In this document: piece by piece, positions 7,889-17,070 of the stretch
Layout of the letters: each line of letters opens with the position of its first letter
How positions within the stretch are numbered: position 1 is the first letter of the stretch
Origin: Streptomyces polyasparticus
Lineage (GTDB): Bacteria > Actinomycetota > Actinomycetes > Streptomycetales > Streptomycetaceae
Length of the DNA: 64,000 bases
NCBI RefSeq assembly: GCF_014493765.1
Contig: NZ_JACTVJ010000005.1
Span: 62,001-126,000 of the forward strand
Direction of reading: 5' to 3'
Translations under genes and position numbers: made by a program
Notes under the pieces: model-generated
Told to the model about the DNA's origin: nothing
Seen by the model: the letters and a program-made list of their open reading frames with translations, nothing else
Database searches by the model: none

Positions 7889-9235
7889 TTACTTGAAGAG
7901 GCCGTTGACCTTTTCGTTGACGCTCTTGAGCGCCGGGCCCGGCTCCGCCTGGCCGAGGATCACCGACTGGACGGCGTCCTGGACGAGCGGGTTGATCTCG
8001 GTGCCGTGCTCGGTGACGGGGAGCATGAAGGTGCTGTTCTTGTCGGCGGCGATGTCGGTGAAGGCACTGATGTCACGGCCGGCCGCCGTGTGCGCGGCGA
8101 GCGCAGCCTCGGTGCCGGACTTCTGGGCGGGGAGGACGACGCCCCGCTTGCCGACCTTGTCCTGGCACTCGGCCGAGCCCAGGTACTTGACCCACTTCCA
8201 GGCCTCTTCCTTGTGCTCGGTGCCGGCCCAGATCGCGTCGGACAGACCGTTGAGCGAGCTCTTGCGGCCCTCGGGGCCTGCGGGGAGCGGTGCGAAGGCG
8301 AACTTCTGGCGCGCCTTCGGGTCGGTGAACGTGGAGATGGTCCACGAGCCCGCGATCATCATCGCGCCCTTGCCCGCGCTGAGCAGTTCGGTGTTGCCGA
8401 CGCTCGACTGCTTGTCGAAGCGGGGTGCGTACCCCTTGTCGATCAGGCGCTTGAACCAGGCGATGGTCTCGGCGAGCTTGGGGTCGTCGTATTTGTACTC
8501 GGTGCCCCAGGGGTTCTTGTCGAGATAGGTGAAGCCGTTCGAGGCCGCCAGCGGGCCCCACCCGTTCTGTCCGGTGGCGCCGTCGGCCCACTCCGGCAGG
8601 AAGCCGTACGTCTTGACGTTCTTCTTGTCGAAGGCCGGGTCGAGTCCGTTGCGGCCCTCCGCGTCGACGGTGGCCTTGGCGATCGCCTGCTCCAGGGTCC
8701 CGCCGTCATCCGGGTTCCACTTGAGGTCGGCGAGCTGCTCGGTGGAGACGCCCTGCTTCTCGAACTGGGCGGTGTTGTAGACGAGCGCCATGCTGTCCCA
8801 GTCCTTCGGCAGCCCGTACCGCTTGCCGTCCTTGACCCAGACGTCGGCGAGGCCCTCCTGGTAGCCGGACAGATCGACCTTGTCCCGGTCGATCAGCGGC
8901 TGCAGGTCGAGGAGCTGGCCGTTGGTGGCGAACTGCGGGTAGTACGAGGCCTGGTCGGTCCACACGTCCGGGGCGTCGCCCGAGGTGAGCTGGGTGGTCA
9001 GGTTCTGCCAGTACTGGTTCCAGGCCGTCTGCGTGATCTTCACGGCGATGTCCGGGTTGGCCTTCTCAAAGGCGTCCGCGCACTCCTTGTATGCGGGGAG
9101 CTGCTTGTCGTCCCAGAGCCAGTAGTCGAGCGTGGTCTTGCCTGAGGCGGAGTCCGATCCCCCGCAGGACACGAGCCCGGCGGTGGCGGCCAGGCACAGC
9201 AGGGCCGCGCCCGCGCGCCGGTGCGTCGATCGCAT
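7889..9235 (-). CDS. Carbohydrate ABC transporter solute-binding lipoprotein (first importer)
   Basis: A 448-residue family-1 extracellular solute-binding protein. It has a lipoprotein signal (MRSTHRRAGA then a hydrophobic run to the lipobox LVSC, Cys24) and the usual mature features: an early beta strand TTLDYWLWDD, ANPDIAVKITQTAWNQYWQNL, and later NGLSDAIWAGTEHKEEAWKWVKYL, all typical of malto-oligosaccharide- and galactoside-type binding proteins. It captures the sugar outside the membrane and passes it to the two permeases encoded immediately upstream. No ATPase gene is present in the locus, so a shared MsiK-like ATPase is likely. The substrate is inferred from the neighbouring GH36 enzyme, not seen directly. 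Confidence 0.9.
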   Translation of the reverse strand: MRSTHRRAGAALLCLAATAGLVSCGGSDSASGKTTLDYWLWDDKQLPAYKECADAFEKANPDIAVKITQTAWNQYWQNLTTQLTSGDAPDVWTDQASYYPQFATNGQLLDLQPLIDRDKVDLSGYQEGLADVWVKDGKRYGLPKDWDSMALVYNTAQFEKQGVSTEQLADLKWNPDDGGTLEQAIAKATVDAEGRNGLDPAFDKKNVKTYGFLPEWADGATGQNGWGPLAASNGFTYLDKNPWGTEYKYDDPKLAETIAWFKRLIDKGYAPRFDKQSSVGNTELLSAGKGAMMIAGSWTISTFTDPKARQKFAFAPLPAGPEGRKSSLNGLSDAIWAGTEHKEEAWKWVKYLGSAECQDKVGKRGVVLPAQKSGTEAALAAHTAAGRDISAFTDIAADKNSTFMLPVTEHGTEINPLVQDAVQSVILGQAEPGPALKSVNEKVNGLFK

Positions 9236-9305
9236 GATGGCGTACCTCTCTCGATGGGTGGAGCAGGAAGGAAGTGGTGCCTGTGCGCGTGGGGGGACGG
9301 TCGGC

Positions 9306-10280
9306 CTACTTGATGCCGGAGAAGTTCAGGGACTCCACCAGGCGCCGGCCCAGGAGGATGAGCAGAACGAGGACGGGCAGCACCGAGAGCGTGGAACCGG
9401 CCATGATCCCGGTCCAGTCGGGCTGGGTGTTGGGCGACTGCTGCTGGAAGACGCCGAGCGCGACCGTGAGCACCCGGGTCTCCTCGTCGCGTCCGGTCAG
9501 CAGCGGCCAGAGGTAGTCCTTCCAGGCCCACACCGTGGTGGTGAGCCCGATGGTGATCAGCGGTCCGCGGCTCATCGGCAGCACCACCCGCCAGAAGATC
9601 CCCCAGGCGCCGACCCCGTCGAGGACGGCCGCCTCCTCCACCTCGCGCGGGATGGAGAGGAAGAACTGGCGCAGGAAGAACACCGCGAATGGGGTCATGA
9701 GCACGCTGGGCGCGACCATGCCGGCGAAGGTGTTGAGCCAGCCCAGGTTCTTCACCAGGACGAAGTTGGGCAGCAGGGTGAAGATCGGCGGCACCATCAG
9801 CGCGGCGATCAGGACACCGAACAGCGCGTCGCGTCCGGGGAACCTCAGGCGGGCGAAGGCATAGCCCGCCATCGCGCAGAACAGTGTCTGCAGGGAGGCG
9901 ATCAGGCCGCTGTAGACCACGGAGTTGAGCAGGTAGCGCAGGAAGTCCACCTGGGCGCCGGACCCGCCGGCGGCCACGGCCTCCTCCTGGCTCGTCAGCC
10001 CGAGCACCCGCAGGAAGTTGATCATCGTGGGGTGTTCGGGCACGAACCCGGTGGAGTCGTAGTAGAGGTCGGACGCCGGGGTGAGGGCGGTACGGATCAT
10101 CCAGTAGAAGGGGAAGAGCGTGGCCGCCAGGGCGAAGAGGAGCACCGCCCACGCGGCGATCCTGCCGGGCGACAGCTTGCGGCGGGTACGGACGCGGCCG
10201 TGGCTCCCGGTCGCTGCGCGCCGGGTGTGCGGCGCGTCGGCCGCGGTCGACGTACGGGCCCGGGTCAGGGTGCGGGTCAT
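9306..10280 (-). CDS. Carbohydrate ABC transporter permease (MalG/LacG type)
   Basis: A 324-residue inner-membrane permease with six predicted membrane segments. It carries the EAA loop near the C-terminus, 'EEAAVLDGVGAWGIFWRVVLP', which contacts the ATPase. It opens with a basic cytoplasmic tail followed by the first helix, 'WAVLLFALAATLFPFYWMI'. ATG 10280 has a GGAGAG box and lies 11 bp behind the first permease stop, so the two are co-translated partners of one importer. Confidence 0.9.
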   Translation of the reverse strand: MTRTLTRARTSTAADAPHTRRAATGSHGRVRTRRKLSPGRIAAWAVLLFALAATLFPFYWMIRTALTPASDLYYDSTGFVPEHPTMINFLRVLGLTSQEEAVAAGGSGAQVDFLRYLLNSVVYSGLIASLQTLFCAMAGYAFARLRFPGRDALFGVLIAALMVPPIFTLLPNFVLVKNLGWLNTFAGMVAPSVLMTPFAVFFLRQFFLSIPREVEEAAVLDGVGAWGIFWRVVLPMSRGPLITIGLTTTVWAWKDYLWPLLTGRDEETRVLTVALGVFQQQSPNTQPDWTGIMAGSTLSVLPVLVLLILLGRRLVESLNFSGIK

Positions 10281-10291
10281 GGTCACTCTCC

Positions 10292-11245
10292 TCAGGCCAG
10301 GTCCGAGCGGGAGGCCCGCAGCAGGCGCATCTGCACCGCGGTCAGGACACCGAGCACCAGCGCGAGGATCACCGCGACGGCCGAGGCGTATCCCATGTGG
10401 AACTGCGCGAAGGCCTGTTCGTAGATGTAGTAGTAGATGACCCGGGTGGCGCCGACCGGCCCGCCCTTCGTGGTCACCGCGATGGTGTCGAAGATCTGGA
10501 ACGAGCCGATCAGCGAGACCACCAGGACCAGCGCGAGCACCGGCCGCAGCAGCGGCAGCGTGATCCGGTGGAACATCCGCCACTCACCGGCCCCGTCCAG
10601 CGAGGCGCTCTCGTAGAGGTGCTGCGGCACCTGGAGCATTCCGGCGTAGAGGAGCAGGGCCGTATAGCCCGTGTACGCCCAGGTGTTGACCGCGGCGATG
10701 GTCGGCATCGCCAGGTCGGGTGAGGTGAAGAAGCCGGAGGTGCCGAGGCCGAGGGCTTCCAGGACGTGGTTGACGAAGCCCAGGTTGGCGTCCAGGAGCC
10801 ACATCCACAGCAGCCCCACGGTCACATTCGGCACCAGCCACGGCACAAGCAGCATCGCCCGCAGCGCCACCGACCGGGTGAGGCGGTGCATGAGCGTGGC
10901 GAGCAGCAGGGCGAGCACCGTCTGCGAGCCGATGTTGAGGACCACGTAGTAGGCGGTGACCTTCAGCGCGTTCCAGAACTGTTCGTCGCCGATGAGCTGC
11001 GTGTAGTTCTCCGCTCCGACGAAGTTCGGCGGGGCGAGCATGTTGTAGTCGGTCAGCGAGTAGTAGACGCCGCGGACGGTCGGATACGCGTAGAAGAGCG
11101 CGAAGCCCACCAGTGCGGGGGCCAGGAACAGCCACGCCGCCTTGCGGTCATCACGTCGTCTGCCTGGCCTTTTCCGCTCCTTGCCCGCGGCGGCCCGTAT
11201 GCCGGTGCCCTGGTCCGGCGGCGCAACTGCCGTCTTGGCGCCCAT
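10292..11245 (-). CDS. Carbohydrate ABC transporter permease (MalF/LacF type)
   Basis: A 317-residue permease, partner of the following one. It has a basic cytoplasmic N-tail (KERKRPGRRRDDRK), a first helix AAWLFLAPALVGFALFYAYP and an EAA-type loop 'ESASLDGAGEWRMFHRITLP'. It is the first gene of the minus-strand sugar operon and is divergent from the DUF4832 gene. The start is ATG 11245, with a GGAGG box 7 nt upstream. Confidence 0.9.
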   Translation of the reverse strand: MGAKTAVAPPDQGTGIRAAAGKERKRPGRRRDDRKAAWLFLAPALVGFALFYAYPTVRGVYYSLTDYNMLAPPNFVGAENYTQLIGDEQFWNALKVTAYYVVLNIGSQTVLALLLATLMHRLTRSVALRAMLLVPWLVPNVTVGLLWMWLLDANLGFVNHVLEALGLGTSGFFTSPDLAMPTIAAVNTWAYTGYTALLLYAGMLQVPQHLYESASLDGAGEWRMFHRITLPLLRPVLALVLVVSLIGSFQIFDTIAVTTKGGPVGATRVIYYYIYEQAFAQFHMGYASAVAVILALVLGVLTAVQMRLLRASRSDLA

Positions 11246-11306
11246 GGTTACGCCTCCGAGGAGATCTCGCGCCGCACCTCTTGTCAGCGTGGCGCCGTGC
11301 ACACAT

Positions 11307-11335
11307 ATTGATGAGGAACAGCGAAAGTTTGTCAA
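11307..11335 (-). promoter_or_regulatory. Probable promoter of the first ABC operon
   Basis: Read on the minus strand, a perfect -35 TTGACA (11335-11330) is followed after 17 bp by ATCAAT (11312-11307) as a weak -10. This lies about 60 bp upstream of the first permease start, in the 170-bp divergent gap shared with the DUF4832 gene, in an AT-rich patch (ACACATATTGATGAGG). Confidence 0.45.
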
Positions 11336-11415
11336 TGCTGGCGCATAAACCCGGCGATGATCCGGGCGCACGGAACCGACCTGCAACTCCCCCCGTCACT
11401 CTGGAGGTTGATTCG

Positions 11416-13428
11416 ATGCGTACGTCCCTGCGCAGACGCGGCAGAGGGCTCTCGGCGGCCCTGTGTGCCGCGGCCGCGGCCCTTGCTCTGGTGGCGCTGC
11501 CCGCCGGCGCCCAGGCCGCGGACCCCGACGCACAGGTCCGCAAGAAGGCCGCGGCCGTCGCGGCCGCGGGAGTACCCGTCCGGCCTGCTCCCGGCCCGAG
11601 CCCCGACCCCTCGCTCCCGGTCCACGCGCTCGCCCCCGCCGCGTCCCCCGTGGACAATCCGCTCAAGGGCTTCGCCCGCTTCTACCAGCCGGGCGGCAAC
11701 CAGAACGCGGGCTACCCGCACTCCCTGACCTGGGCCTACTTCGGTCTCTCCGAGGTCATGAACAACGCCTCGAACTGCGGCAGTTACGACTGGAGCATCC
11801 TCGACAGCGCGCTGCAGGAGATCGCCCAGGCAGGCCACCAGGCGGCGATCCGCTTCTACATGGAGTATCCGGGTGGCACCGGCACGCACCCCGCGAACGC
11901 CATCCCGCCCTGCTTCGCCGGGAAGGTCGCCAACCGCGAAAACGCCTACTGGGGCACCACAAGCCCCGACTACGACGACCCCGACCTTCTGGCCGGCCTC
12001 AAGAACTTCATCGCCGCGTTCGGCGCCCGGTACGACGGCGACCCGCGTCTGGGCTACATCCACCTGGGCCTCGTCGGCCTGTGGGGCGAGTGGCACACCT
12101 GGCCGTACGACACGGACACGACCAGCGATTCGCACCCGAACCTGATGCCGACCGACGCCCACGGCGCGGAGATCATCAACGCGTACAACACCGCGTTCAA
12201 GAAGACCCGGCTGGAGATCCGCTACCCGGAGTCGGCCGGCGGCGCGGCCAACGGCCTTCCGGCGATCGGCTACCACGACGACTCCTTCTGCTTCCGCGAG
12301 GGCAGTCCCGCGGCCGGTGTGACGCTGCCGATCTCGATGGGCGGAGCCCCCTGGGCCCAGCTGCAGAAGGCCGTCGAGCAGGGCGTCGAGAACAAGTGGA
12401 TCACCGCATCGATGGGCGGCGAGGTCCGGCCCGAGATCCAGAGCACCGCGTTCGCCAACTGGCCCGGTGGCGGCGGTGCGGTGGACGACATGAAGGCCTG
12501 TATCGAGCTGGAGCACACCACCTGGAAGATCAACGAGCGCAGTGGCGAGTACGCCGCCGACGACCCCAAGGTGGCCGCCGCGGTCCGGCTCATGGGCTAT
12601 GACCTGGGCGTGAAGAACGCCTACTTCCACAGCACCGCGCAGGGCACCACCAAGGTGGGCGTGCAGATCGCCAACAACGGTGTGGCGCCGTTCTACTACC
12701 CCTGGGACGTCAGCCTCGGCCTGAAGGACGCCGACGGGAACGTGGTGAAGACCTGGAAGACCTCCTGGGATCTGCGCAAGGTCATGCCGCTGAAGATCCG
12801 CGCCTTCCCGGACTGGAACGTCGGCGCCGACCCCACCTATCTGGACTTCGGCCGGCCGCAGTACTTCGACACGACGGTGGACCTCTCGGCCGTGGCCGCG
12901 GGCGACTACCAGCTCGTGATGAAGGCCAAGAACCCTCTGGAGGACGTGAGTTCCGCGGCCAGGAAGCTGCGCTTCGCCAATGCCGGGCAGCAGGCGGACG
13001 GCTGGCTCGACCTCGGTGACATGAGCGTCGGCAGCGGCCAGGGCTCCGACCCGAAGAGCTACGAGGCCGAGGCCACGGGCAACACCCTCGCGGGCGGCGC
13101 CGTCACCGCCGACTGCGCGGGCTGCTCCGGCGGCGCCAAGGTCGGCTACCTCGGCAACGGCGGCACCCTCACCTTCAACGGGGTCGACGGCGGCAGCGGC
13201 GGCACCCGCACCGTGACCCTGCACTACGCCTCAGCCACGGCCCGCAGCGCCACGGTCCGGGCCAACGACGGCACCGCTCAGACCGTCCAGTTCGGCCCGA
13301 CCGCGGACTGGTGGACGACCTCCACGGCCACGGTGCAGCTGAAACTCCAGGCGGGTACGGGCAACCGCATCACCATCGCCAACCCGTCCGGCTGGGCGCC
13401 CGACATCGACCGGATCACCGTCGGCTGA
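11416..13428 (+). CDS. Secreted DUF4832-type TIM-barrel protein with C-terminal carbohydrate-binding module
   Basis: A 670-residue exported protein. It has a signal peptide with a twin-arginine-like start (MRTSLRRRGRG), a long Ala/Leu core and a cut near AQA-ADPD. The central domain has the DUF4874/DUF4832 pattern: VDNPLKGFARFYQPG, YDWSILDSALQEIAQAGHQAAIRFYMEYPG and HLGLVGLWGEWHTW. That last stretch places a candidate catalytic Glu on a barrel strand. The last 130 residues (SYEAEATGNTLAGGA ... WAPDIDRITV) are a CBM35/CBM6-type sugar-binding module. The family has no firmly known activity but looks like a glycoside hydrolase. It is divergent from the GH36/ABC operon and probably co-induced. 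ATG 11416 follows a GGAGG box. Confidence 0.8.
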   Translation: MRTSLRRRGRGLSAALCAAAAALALVALPAGAQAADPDAQVRKKAAAVAAAGVPVRPAPGPSPDPSLPVHALAPAASPVDNPLKGFARFYQPGGNQNAGYPHSLTWAYFGLSEVMNNASNCGSYDWSILDSALQEIAQAGHQAAIRFYMEYPGGTGTHPANAIPPCFAGKVANRENAYWGTTSPDYDDPDLLAGLKNFIAAFGARYDGDPRLGYIHLGLVGLWGEWHTWPYDTDTTSDSHPNLMPTDAHGAEIINAYNTAFKKTRLEIRYPESAGGAANGLPAIGYHDDSFCFREGSPAAGVTLPISMGGAPWAQLQKAVEQGVENKWITASMGGEVRPEIQSTAFANWPGGGGAVDDMKACIELEHTTWKINERSGEYAADDPKVAAAVRLMGYDLGVKNAYFHSTAQGTTKVGVQIANNGVAPFYYPWDVSLGLKDADGNVVKTWKTSWDLRKVMPLKIRAFPDWNVGADPTYLDFGRPQYFDTTVDLSAVAAGDYQLVMKAKNPLEDVSSAARKLRFANAGQQADGWLDLGDMSVGSGQGSDPKSYEAEATGNTLAGGAVTADCAGCSGGAKVGYLGNGGTLTFNGVDGGSGGTRTVTLHYASATARSATVRANDGTAQTVQFGPTADWWTTSTATVQLKLQAGTGNRITIANPSGWAPDIDRITVG

Positions 13429-13485
13429 CCGGAACGCGGTCTGCCGACCGCGGCACCGTCGGCTGACCGCACCACCGTTCACGGC

Positions 13486-13519
13486 GCACCGGCTGCCCTC
13501 ACCCGAGGGCGGCCGGTGC
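13486..13519 (+). terminator. Hairpin downstream of the DUF4832 gene
   Basis: 15-bp arms (13486-13500 and 13505-13519, one mismatch, ACCC loop) sit 58 bp after the DUF4832 stop and 28 bp before the oxidoreductase start. A smaller 7-bp stem lies at 13435-13452. The pair probably terminates or attenuates transcription between the two genes. Confidence 0.6.
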
Positions 13520-13547
13520 GTCCTTCCCTGACGAAAGGCCCTCACCC

Positions 13548-14744
13548 ATGACCGCCCCCTCCCCCGACCTGCGCCTCGGTGTCCTCGGCTTCGGACTGCG
13601 CGGCTCGATCGCCCGGCTCGCGCACCGCCCGGGCCATGGCTCCCGGGTCGTCGCGGTCGCGGATCACGCCGCGGAGATCCGTACGGAAGCGGCCGCGGCC
13701 TTCCCCGGCGCGCGGATATCCGGTGACCCCAAGGAGGTGATCGGCGGCCCGGACGTGGACGCCGTCCTCGTCCTCACCCCCGACCACACCCATGCCGGCC
13801 TGGCCTGCGCGGCACTGCGGGCGGGCAGGCCGGTCTTCGTGGAGAAGCCGCTCGACATCACCGTCGAACGCTGCGACGAGGTGCTGCGTACGGCCTACGA
13901 GACCGGCACCCGGCTGTACGTGGGCCACAACATGCGGCACATGCCGGTGGTCCGGCTGATGCGCGAAATCATCGCGCGCGGCGAGATCGGCGCGGTGAAG
14001 ACGGTATGGGTACGGCACTTCGTGGGGTACGGCGGGGACTGGTACTTCAAGGACTGGCACGCCGAACGCCGTTACACGACAGGCCTGTTGCTGCAGAAGG
14101 CCGCCCATGACTTCGACGTACTGCACTGGCTCGCCGGCGGTTTCGCGCGGCAGGTGCAGGCGCTCGGCGACCTCATGGTCTACGGGGATCTGCCGGACCG
14201 GCGGGCGGCGGGTGAGCCCAAGCACGCGGACTGGTACACGGAGGACGGGCACTGGCCGCCGGGCACCCAGCGCGGCCTGAACCCCGTCATCGACGTGGAG
14301 GACGTCTCGCTGGTCAACATGCGTCTGGACAACGGGGTGCTCGCCGCCTACCAGCAGTGCCACTTCACGCCCGACTACTGGCGCAATTACACCGTGATCG
14401 GTGACGCGGGCCGGCTGGAGAACTTCGGGGACGGGCCGGGGTCGGTGGTGAAGGTGTGGAACACCCGCCGCTCGCACTACCGCGCGGAGCCCGACACGAC
14501 CTACCCCGTACCCGATGCCGAGGACGATGCCGGGCACGGCGGCGCCGACCCGCTGCTGGTCGAGGAGTTCGTGCGCTTCGCCCGCGCGGGCGGCCGCACC
14601 GACACCTCGCCGGTCGCGGCGCGCATGGCGGTGGCTGCGGGCGTCCGGGCCACGGAGTCGCTGCGCGCCGGTGGCGACGCGCGCACGGTCCCCGGTCTGG
14701 ACGCCGAGCTCATCGCCTACTTCGAGCGGGGGCAGACCCGCTGA
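13548..14744 (+). CDS. Gfo/Idh/MocA family NAD(P)-dependent oxidoreductase
   Basis: A 398-residue enzyme. The N-terminal Rossmann fold shows LGVLGFGLRGS (about residues 8-18) and DAVLVLTPDHTHA, then the family signature 'FVEKPLDI' with the catalytic-type Lys. The C-terminal domain contains TTGLLLQKAAHDFDVLHWLAGG, where the His-Asp pair is typical. Members oxidise or epimerise sugars and cyclitols, and a few (GH109) cleave glycosides by a redox mechanism; GH109 hallmarks are not evident here. It lies behind the DUF4832 gene and converges on the GH4 gene, so it probably processes a sugar taken up by this locus. Confidence 0.85.
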   Translation: MTAPSPDLRLGVLGFGLRGSIARLAHRPGHGSRVVAVADHAAEIRTEAAAAFPGARISGDPKEVIGGPDVDAVLVLTPDHTHAGLACAALRAGRPVFVEKPLDITVERCDEVLRTAYETGTRLYVGHNMRHMPVVRLMREIIARGEIGAVKTVWVRHFVGYGGDWYFKDWHAERRYTTGLLLQKAAHDFDVLHWLAGGFARQVQALGDLMVYGDLPDRRAAGEPKHADWYTEDGHWPPGTQRGLNPVIDVEDVSLVNMRLDNGVLAAYQQCHFTPDYWRNYTVIGDAGRLENFGDGPGSVVKVWNTRRSHYRAEPDTTYPVPDAEDDAGHGGADPLLVEEFVRFARAGGRTDTSPVAARMAVAAGVRATESLRAGGDARTVPGLDAELIAYFERGQTR

Positions 14745-14771
14745 TGCGGGCCGGCCCCCCACGGGGCGGGC

Positions 14772-16091
14772 TCAGTCGCCGAGGAGCGCCCGCAGCCCCG
14801 GCTGCAGGCGCTCGCCGTGCGCCCGCACCATGGCGTCGCACAGCTGCCAGATCCGCTCGACGGGCAGCGCGGCCGCGGTGGCCGGATCGGTCATCGCGGC
14901 GTGCCGGATGTGCCGCGGCTCGTCCTCCAAGGCGGCCCGCACCACCAGGTCGTTGGCGCTCAGATACGTACGGTTGAGCGCCGCGAGCTGCGGCGGCAGC
15001 GCCCCGATCCGCGTGGGCTGCACGCCCGAGGCGTCGACCAGGCAGGGCACCTCGACGACTCCGTGGGCGGGCAGGTTGTCGATCAGCCCGTGGTTGGGGA
15101 CGTTGCCGTAGACCGTGCGCGGGGTGCCGGTGACGACGCTGTGGATGATCTGCGGGGCGTACTCCATGGTGCCCTCGACGGCCAGCGGCTGCCCGCCGGC
15201 GAGTGCTTCCTTCGTACGGTGGTACTGGGCCACGTTCTCGTCGACGATCCCCAGATACGCGCCGACCGGCAGCCGCAGCCGCTCGATCTCCTGGTCGTGG
15301 TGGAGATACCAGGGCACGTACTCGCTGGAGTGCTCGCTGGTCTCGGTCGGGTAGAAGCCGAGCCTGCGGTACATGTCGACGCGCACCCGGCGCCTCAACT
15401 GCGGTTCGGATGCGATGAGTTCGTCGAGCACCGGGTACAGGTCGCGGCCTTCGTGCTCGAAACGCAGCACCCAGGCCTGGTGGTTGACGCCCGCGGCGCG
15501 GTAGGTGATCTCGTCGTAGGCGACGTTCACCAGTTTGGCCAGGTCCTGCATCGTCCAGTACACCGAGTGGCACAGGCCCACGACCTTGGTGAGGCCGGTG
15601 GCAGCGGTGACGTACTGGACGTTCATGGCCATGGGGTTGGTGTAGTTGAGCAGCCAGGCGTCGGGGCACACCTCGGCGATGTCGGTGCCGAGCTCCTTGA
15701 GGAACGGGAAGGTGCGCAGCGCACGGAAGATGCCGCCGATGCCGAGCGTGTCGCCGATGGTCTGGCGCAGACCGAAGCGGGCGGGCACGTCGAAGTCGGT
15801 GCGGGTGGCCTCGCCCATGCCGATCTGCACGATGTTGATGACGAAGTCGGCTTCCGCCAGGGCCGCGCGGCGGTCGGTGTGCGCGGTGACGGTGGTGTGC
15901 GCGCCCCGGTGCCGCGCTATGTACGTGGCGGCGGCCTGCGCCGTGGTCAGGCGTTCGGCGTCGATGTCGTGCAGGGCGATATGGGCGTCCTTCAGCTCCG
16001 GGAACGCGAAGAGGTCGGCGAGGAGCCCTTGCGTGAAGACGACGCTGCCGGCGCCGATGAAGGCGATCTTGGGCGGGTTCGGACGGCTCAT
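14772..16091 (-). CDS. GH4 family glycosidase, alpha-galactosidase-like
   Basis: A 439-residue NAD- and metal-dependent glycosidase. The NAD-binding start is KIAFIGAGSVVF (8-19). The metal/substrate motif is GLCHSVYW with Cys174 and His175; NYTNPMAMN (149-157) and GVNHQAWVLR (201-210) complete the GH4 pattern. The CHSV form is that of alpha-galactosidase/alpha-glucosidase members (MelA type) rather than 6-phospho-beta-glucosidases. The reaction uses transient oxidation at C3 with NAD and a divalent metal. ATG 16091 overlaps the stop of the PfkB gene by 4 bp, so the pair is coupled. It is the last gene of the second ABC operon. Confidence 0.87.
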   Translation of the reverse strand: MSRPNPPKIAFIGAGSVVFTQGLLADLFAFPELKDAHIALHDIDAERLTTAQAAATYIARHRGAHTTVTAHTDRRAALAEADFVINIVQIGMGEATRTDFDVPARFGLRQTIGDTLGIGGIFRALRTFPFLKELGTDIAEVCPDAWLLNYTNPMAMNVQYVTAATGLTKVVGLCHSVYWTMQDLAKLVNVAYDEITYRAAGVNHQAWVLRFEHEGRDLYPVLDELIASEPQLRRRVRVDMYRRLGFYPTETSEHSSEYVPWYLHHDQEIERLRLPVGAYLGIVDENVAQYHRTKEALAGGQPLAVEGTMEYAPQIIHSVVTGTPRTVYGNVPNHGLIDNLPAHGVVEVPCLVDASGVQPTRIGALPPQLAALNRTYLSANDLVVRAALEDEPRHIRHAAMTDPATAAALPVERIWQLCDAMVRAHGERLQPGLRALLGD

Positions 16092-17038
16092 ACGAGAGGT
16101 GCTCCGGTACGGGTGAGGTGGGCGAGGGCCTCGTCCCACGTGGGCTGGGCAGGTGTGCCGCCGTGCGCCCTGGTGGACAGGGCGCCGCAGACGACGGCGA
16201 ACCGCAGTGCCTCGGGCGCCGGTCTGCCGTCCAGCGTCGCGGCGATGAACCCGGCGTCGAAGCTGTCACCGGCGCCGACGGTGTCCATGACCTCGACCGG
16301 CAGTCCGGGGACGGTGCACAGCACCCGGCCGTCGTGGCACAGCGCGCCGTCCGCGCCGTTCTTGACCACGGTCAACGGGCCCCGCGCGGCGAGGAGTTCG
16401 GCCGCCTCCCGCACGGTGGACGCGGCGGGCCCGGCCAGGCGCAGGGCCTCCTGGGCGTTGGGCAGCAGGATGTCGGTCTGGGCGAGTACGGCATCGAGTC
16501 CCTGCCACCGGTCGGACGGATCGTCCTGGGTGTCCAGGGAGGTGGTCGCACCGTGGGAGCGGGCGGCGCGCAGGACGGCCGGCAGATCGGCGGCCAGGCG
16601 CGGCTGCAGGAAGTACGAGGAGGAGTGGACGTGACGGCTCGCGGCGAGCAGCTCGTCGGGGACGTCCGCGCCGCTCACGGCGGTGAGGGTGCCGGGTGAG
16701 GTGAGGACGGCCCGGTCGTCGCCGCGGGTCAGGACGACGGTCAGCGGGGTGGGCCGGTCGGGGTCCCTGCGCAGGCCGCGGGTGTCGACGCCGCGCGCGG
16801 CGAGGGTGTCCCGCAGATAGCGCCCGGCGTCGTCGTCCCCGACGCGGCCCGCGAACGCGACCCGCAGGCCGAGGCGCGCGGCCCCGCAGGCCATGATCGC
16901 GGCCGAGCCGCCGACGGTGAACGAGCCGGCTGCCACGAGCTGTTCCCGCTGCCCGAAGGCAAGGGGTCCGTCGAGCGGGCCGAGGATCACATCGGGGTTG
17001 GCGTCCCCGATGACGAGCAGGTCGTACTGATGCGGCAT
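16088..17038 (-). CDS. PfkB/ribokinase family carbohydrate kinase
   Basis: A 316-residue sugar kinase. It has the N-terminal glycine signature VGGSAAIMACGAARLG (about 42-57) and the C-terminal signature DTVGAGDSFDAGF (252-264), with Asp258 as catalytic base and the GAGD anion hole. It phosphorylates a sugar with ATP in the cytoplasm; the substrate cannot be told from sequence. Being locked into an operon with a GH4 enzyme and a GH114-linked importer, it probably traps or activates the released monosaccharide. It starts 86 bp behind the permease gene; that gap holds a perfect 20-bp tandem duplication. Confidence 0.88.
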   Translation of the reverse strand: MPHQYDLLVIGDANPDVILGPLDGPLAFGQREQLVAAGSFTVGGSAAIMACGAARLGLRVAFAGRVGDDDAGRYLRDTLAARGVDTRGLRRDPDRPTPLTVVLTRGDDRAVLTSPGTLTAVSGADVPDELLAASRHVHSSSYFLQPRLAADLPAVLRAARSHGATTSLDTQDDPSDRWQGLDAVLAQTDILLPNAQEALRLAGPAASTVREAAELLAARGPLTVVKNGADGALCHDGRVLCTVPGLPVEVMDTVGAGDSFDAGFIAATLDGRPAPEALRFAVVCGALSTRAHGGTPAQPTWDEALAHLTRTGAPLV

Positions 17039-17070
17039 GTCCGAGGTCCTTCAGGTCGTACGGAAATCTG

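Noticed and set aside
13548-14744. Gfo/Idh protein as a GH109 alpha-N-acetylgalactosaminidase
   Set aside because: This would fit the locus well, but I could not find the extended GH109 signature, and the sequence looks like an ordinary sugar dehydrogenase. Left as oxidoreductase.
14772-16091. GH4 enzyme as a 6-phospho-beta-glucosidase
   Set aside because: The metal motif is CHSV, the form of alpha-galactosidase/alpha-glucosidase members. The locus also has no PTS that would supply phosphorylated substrates.
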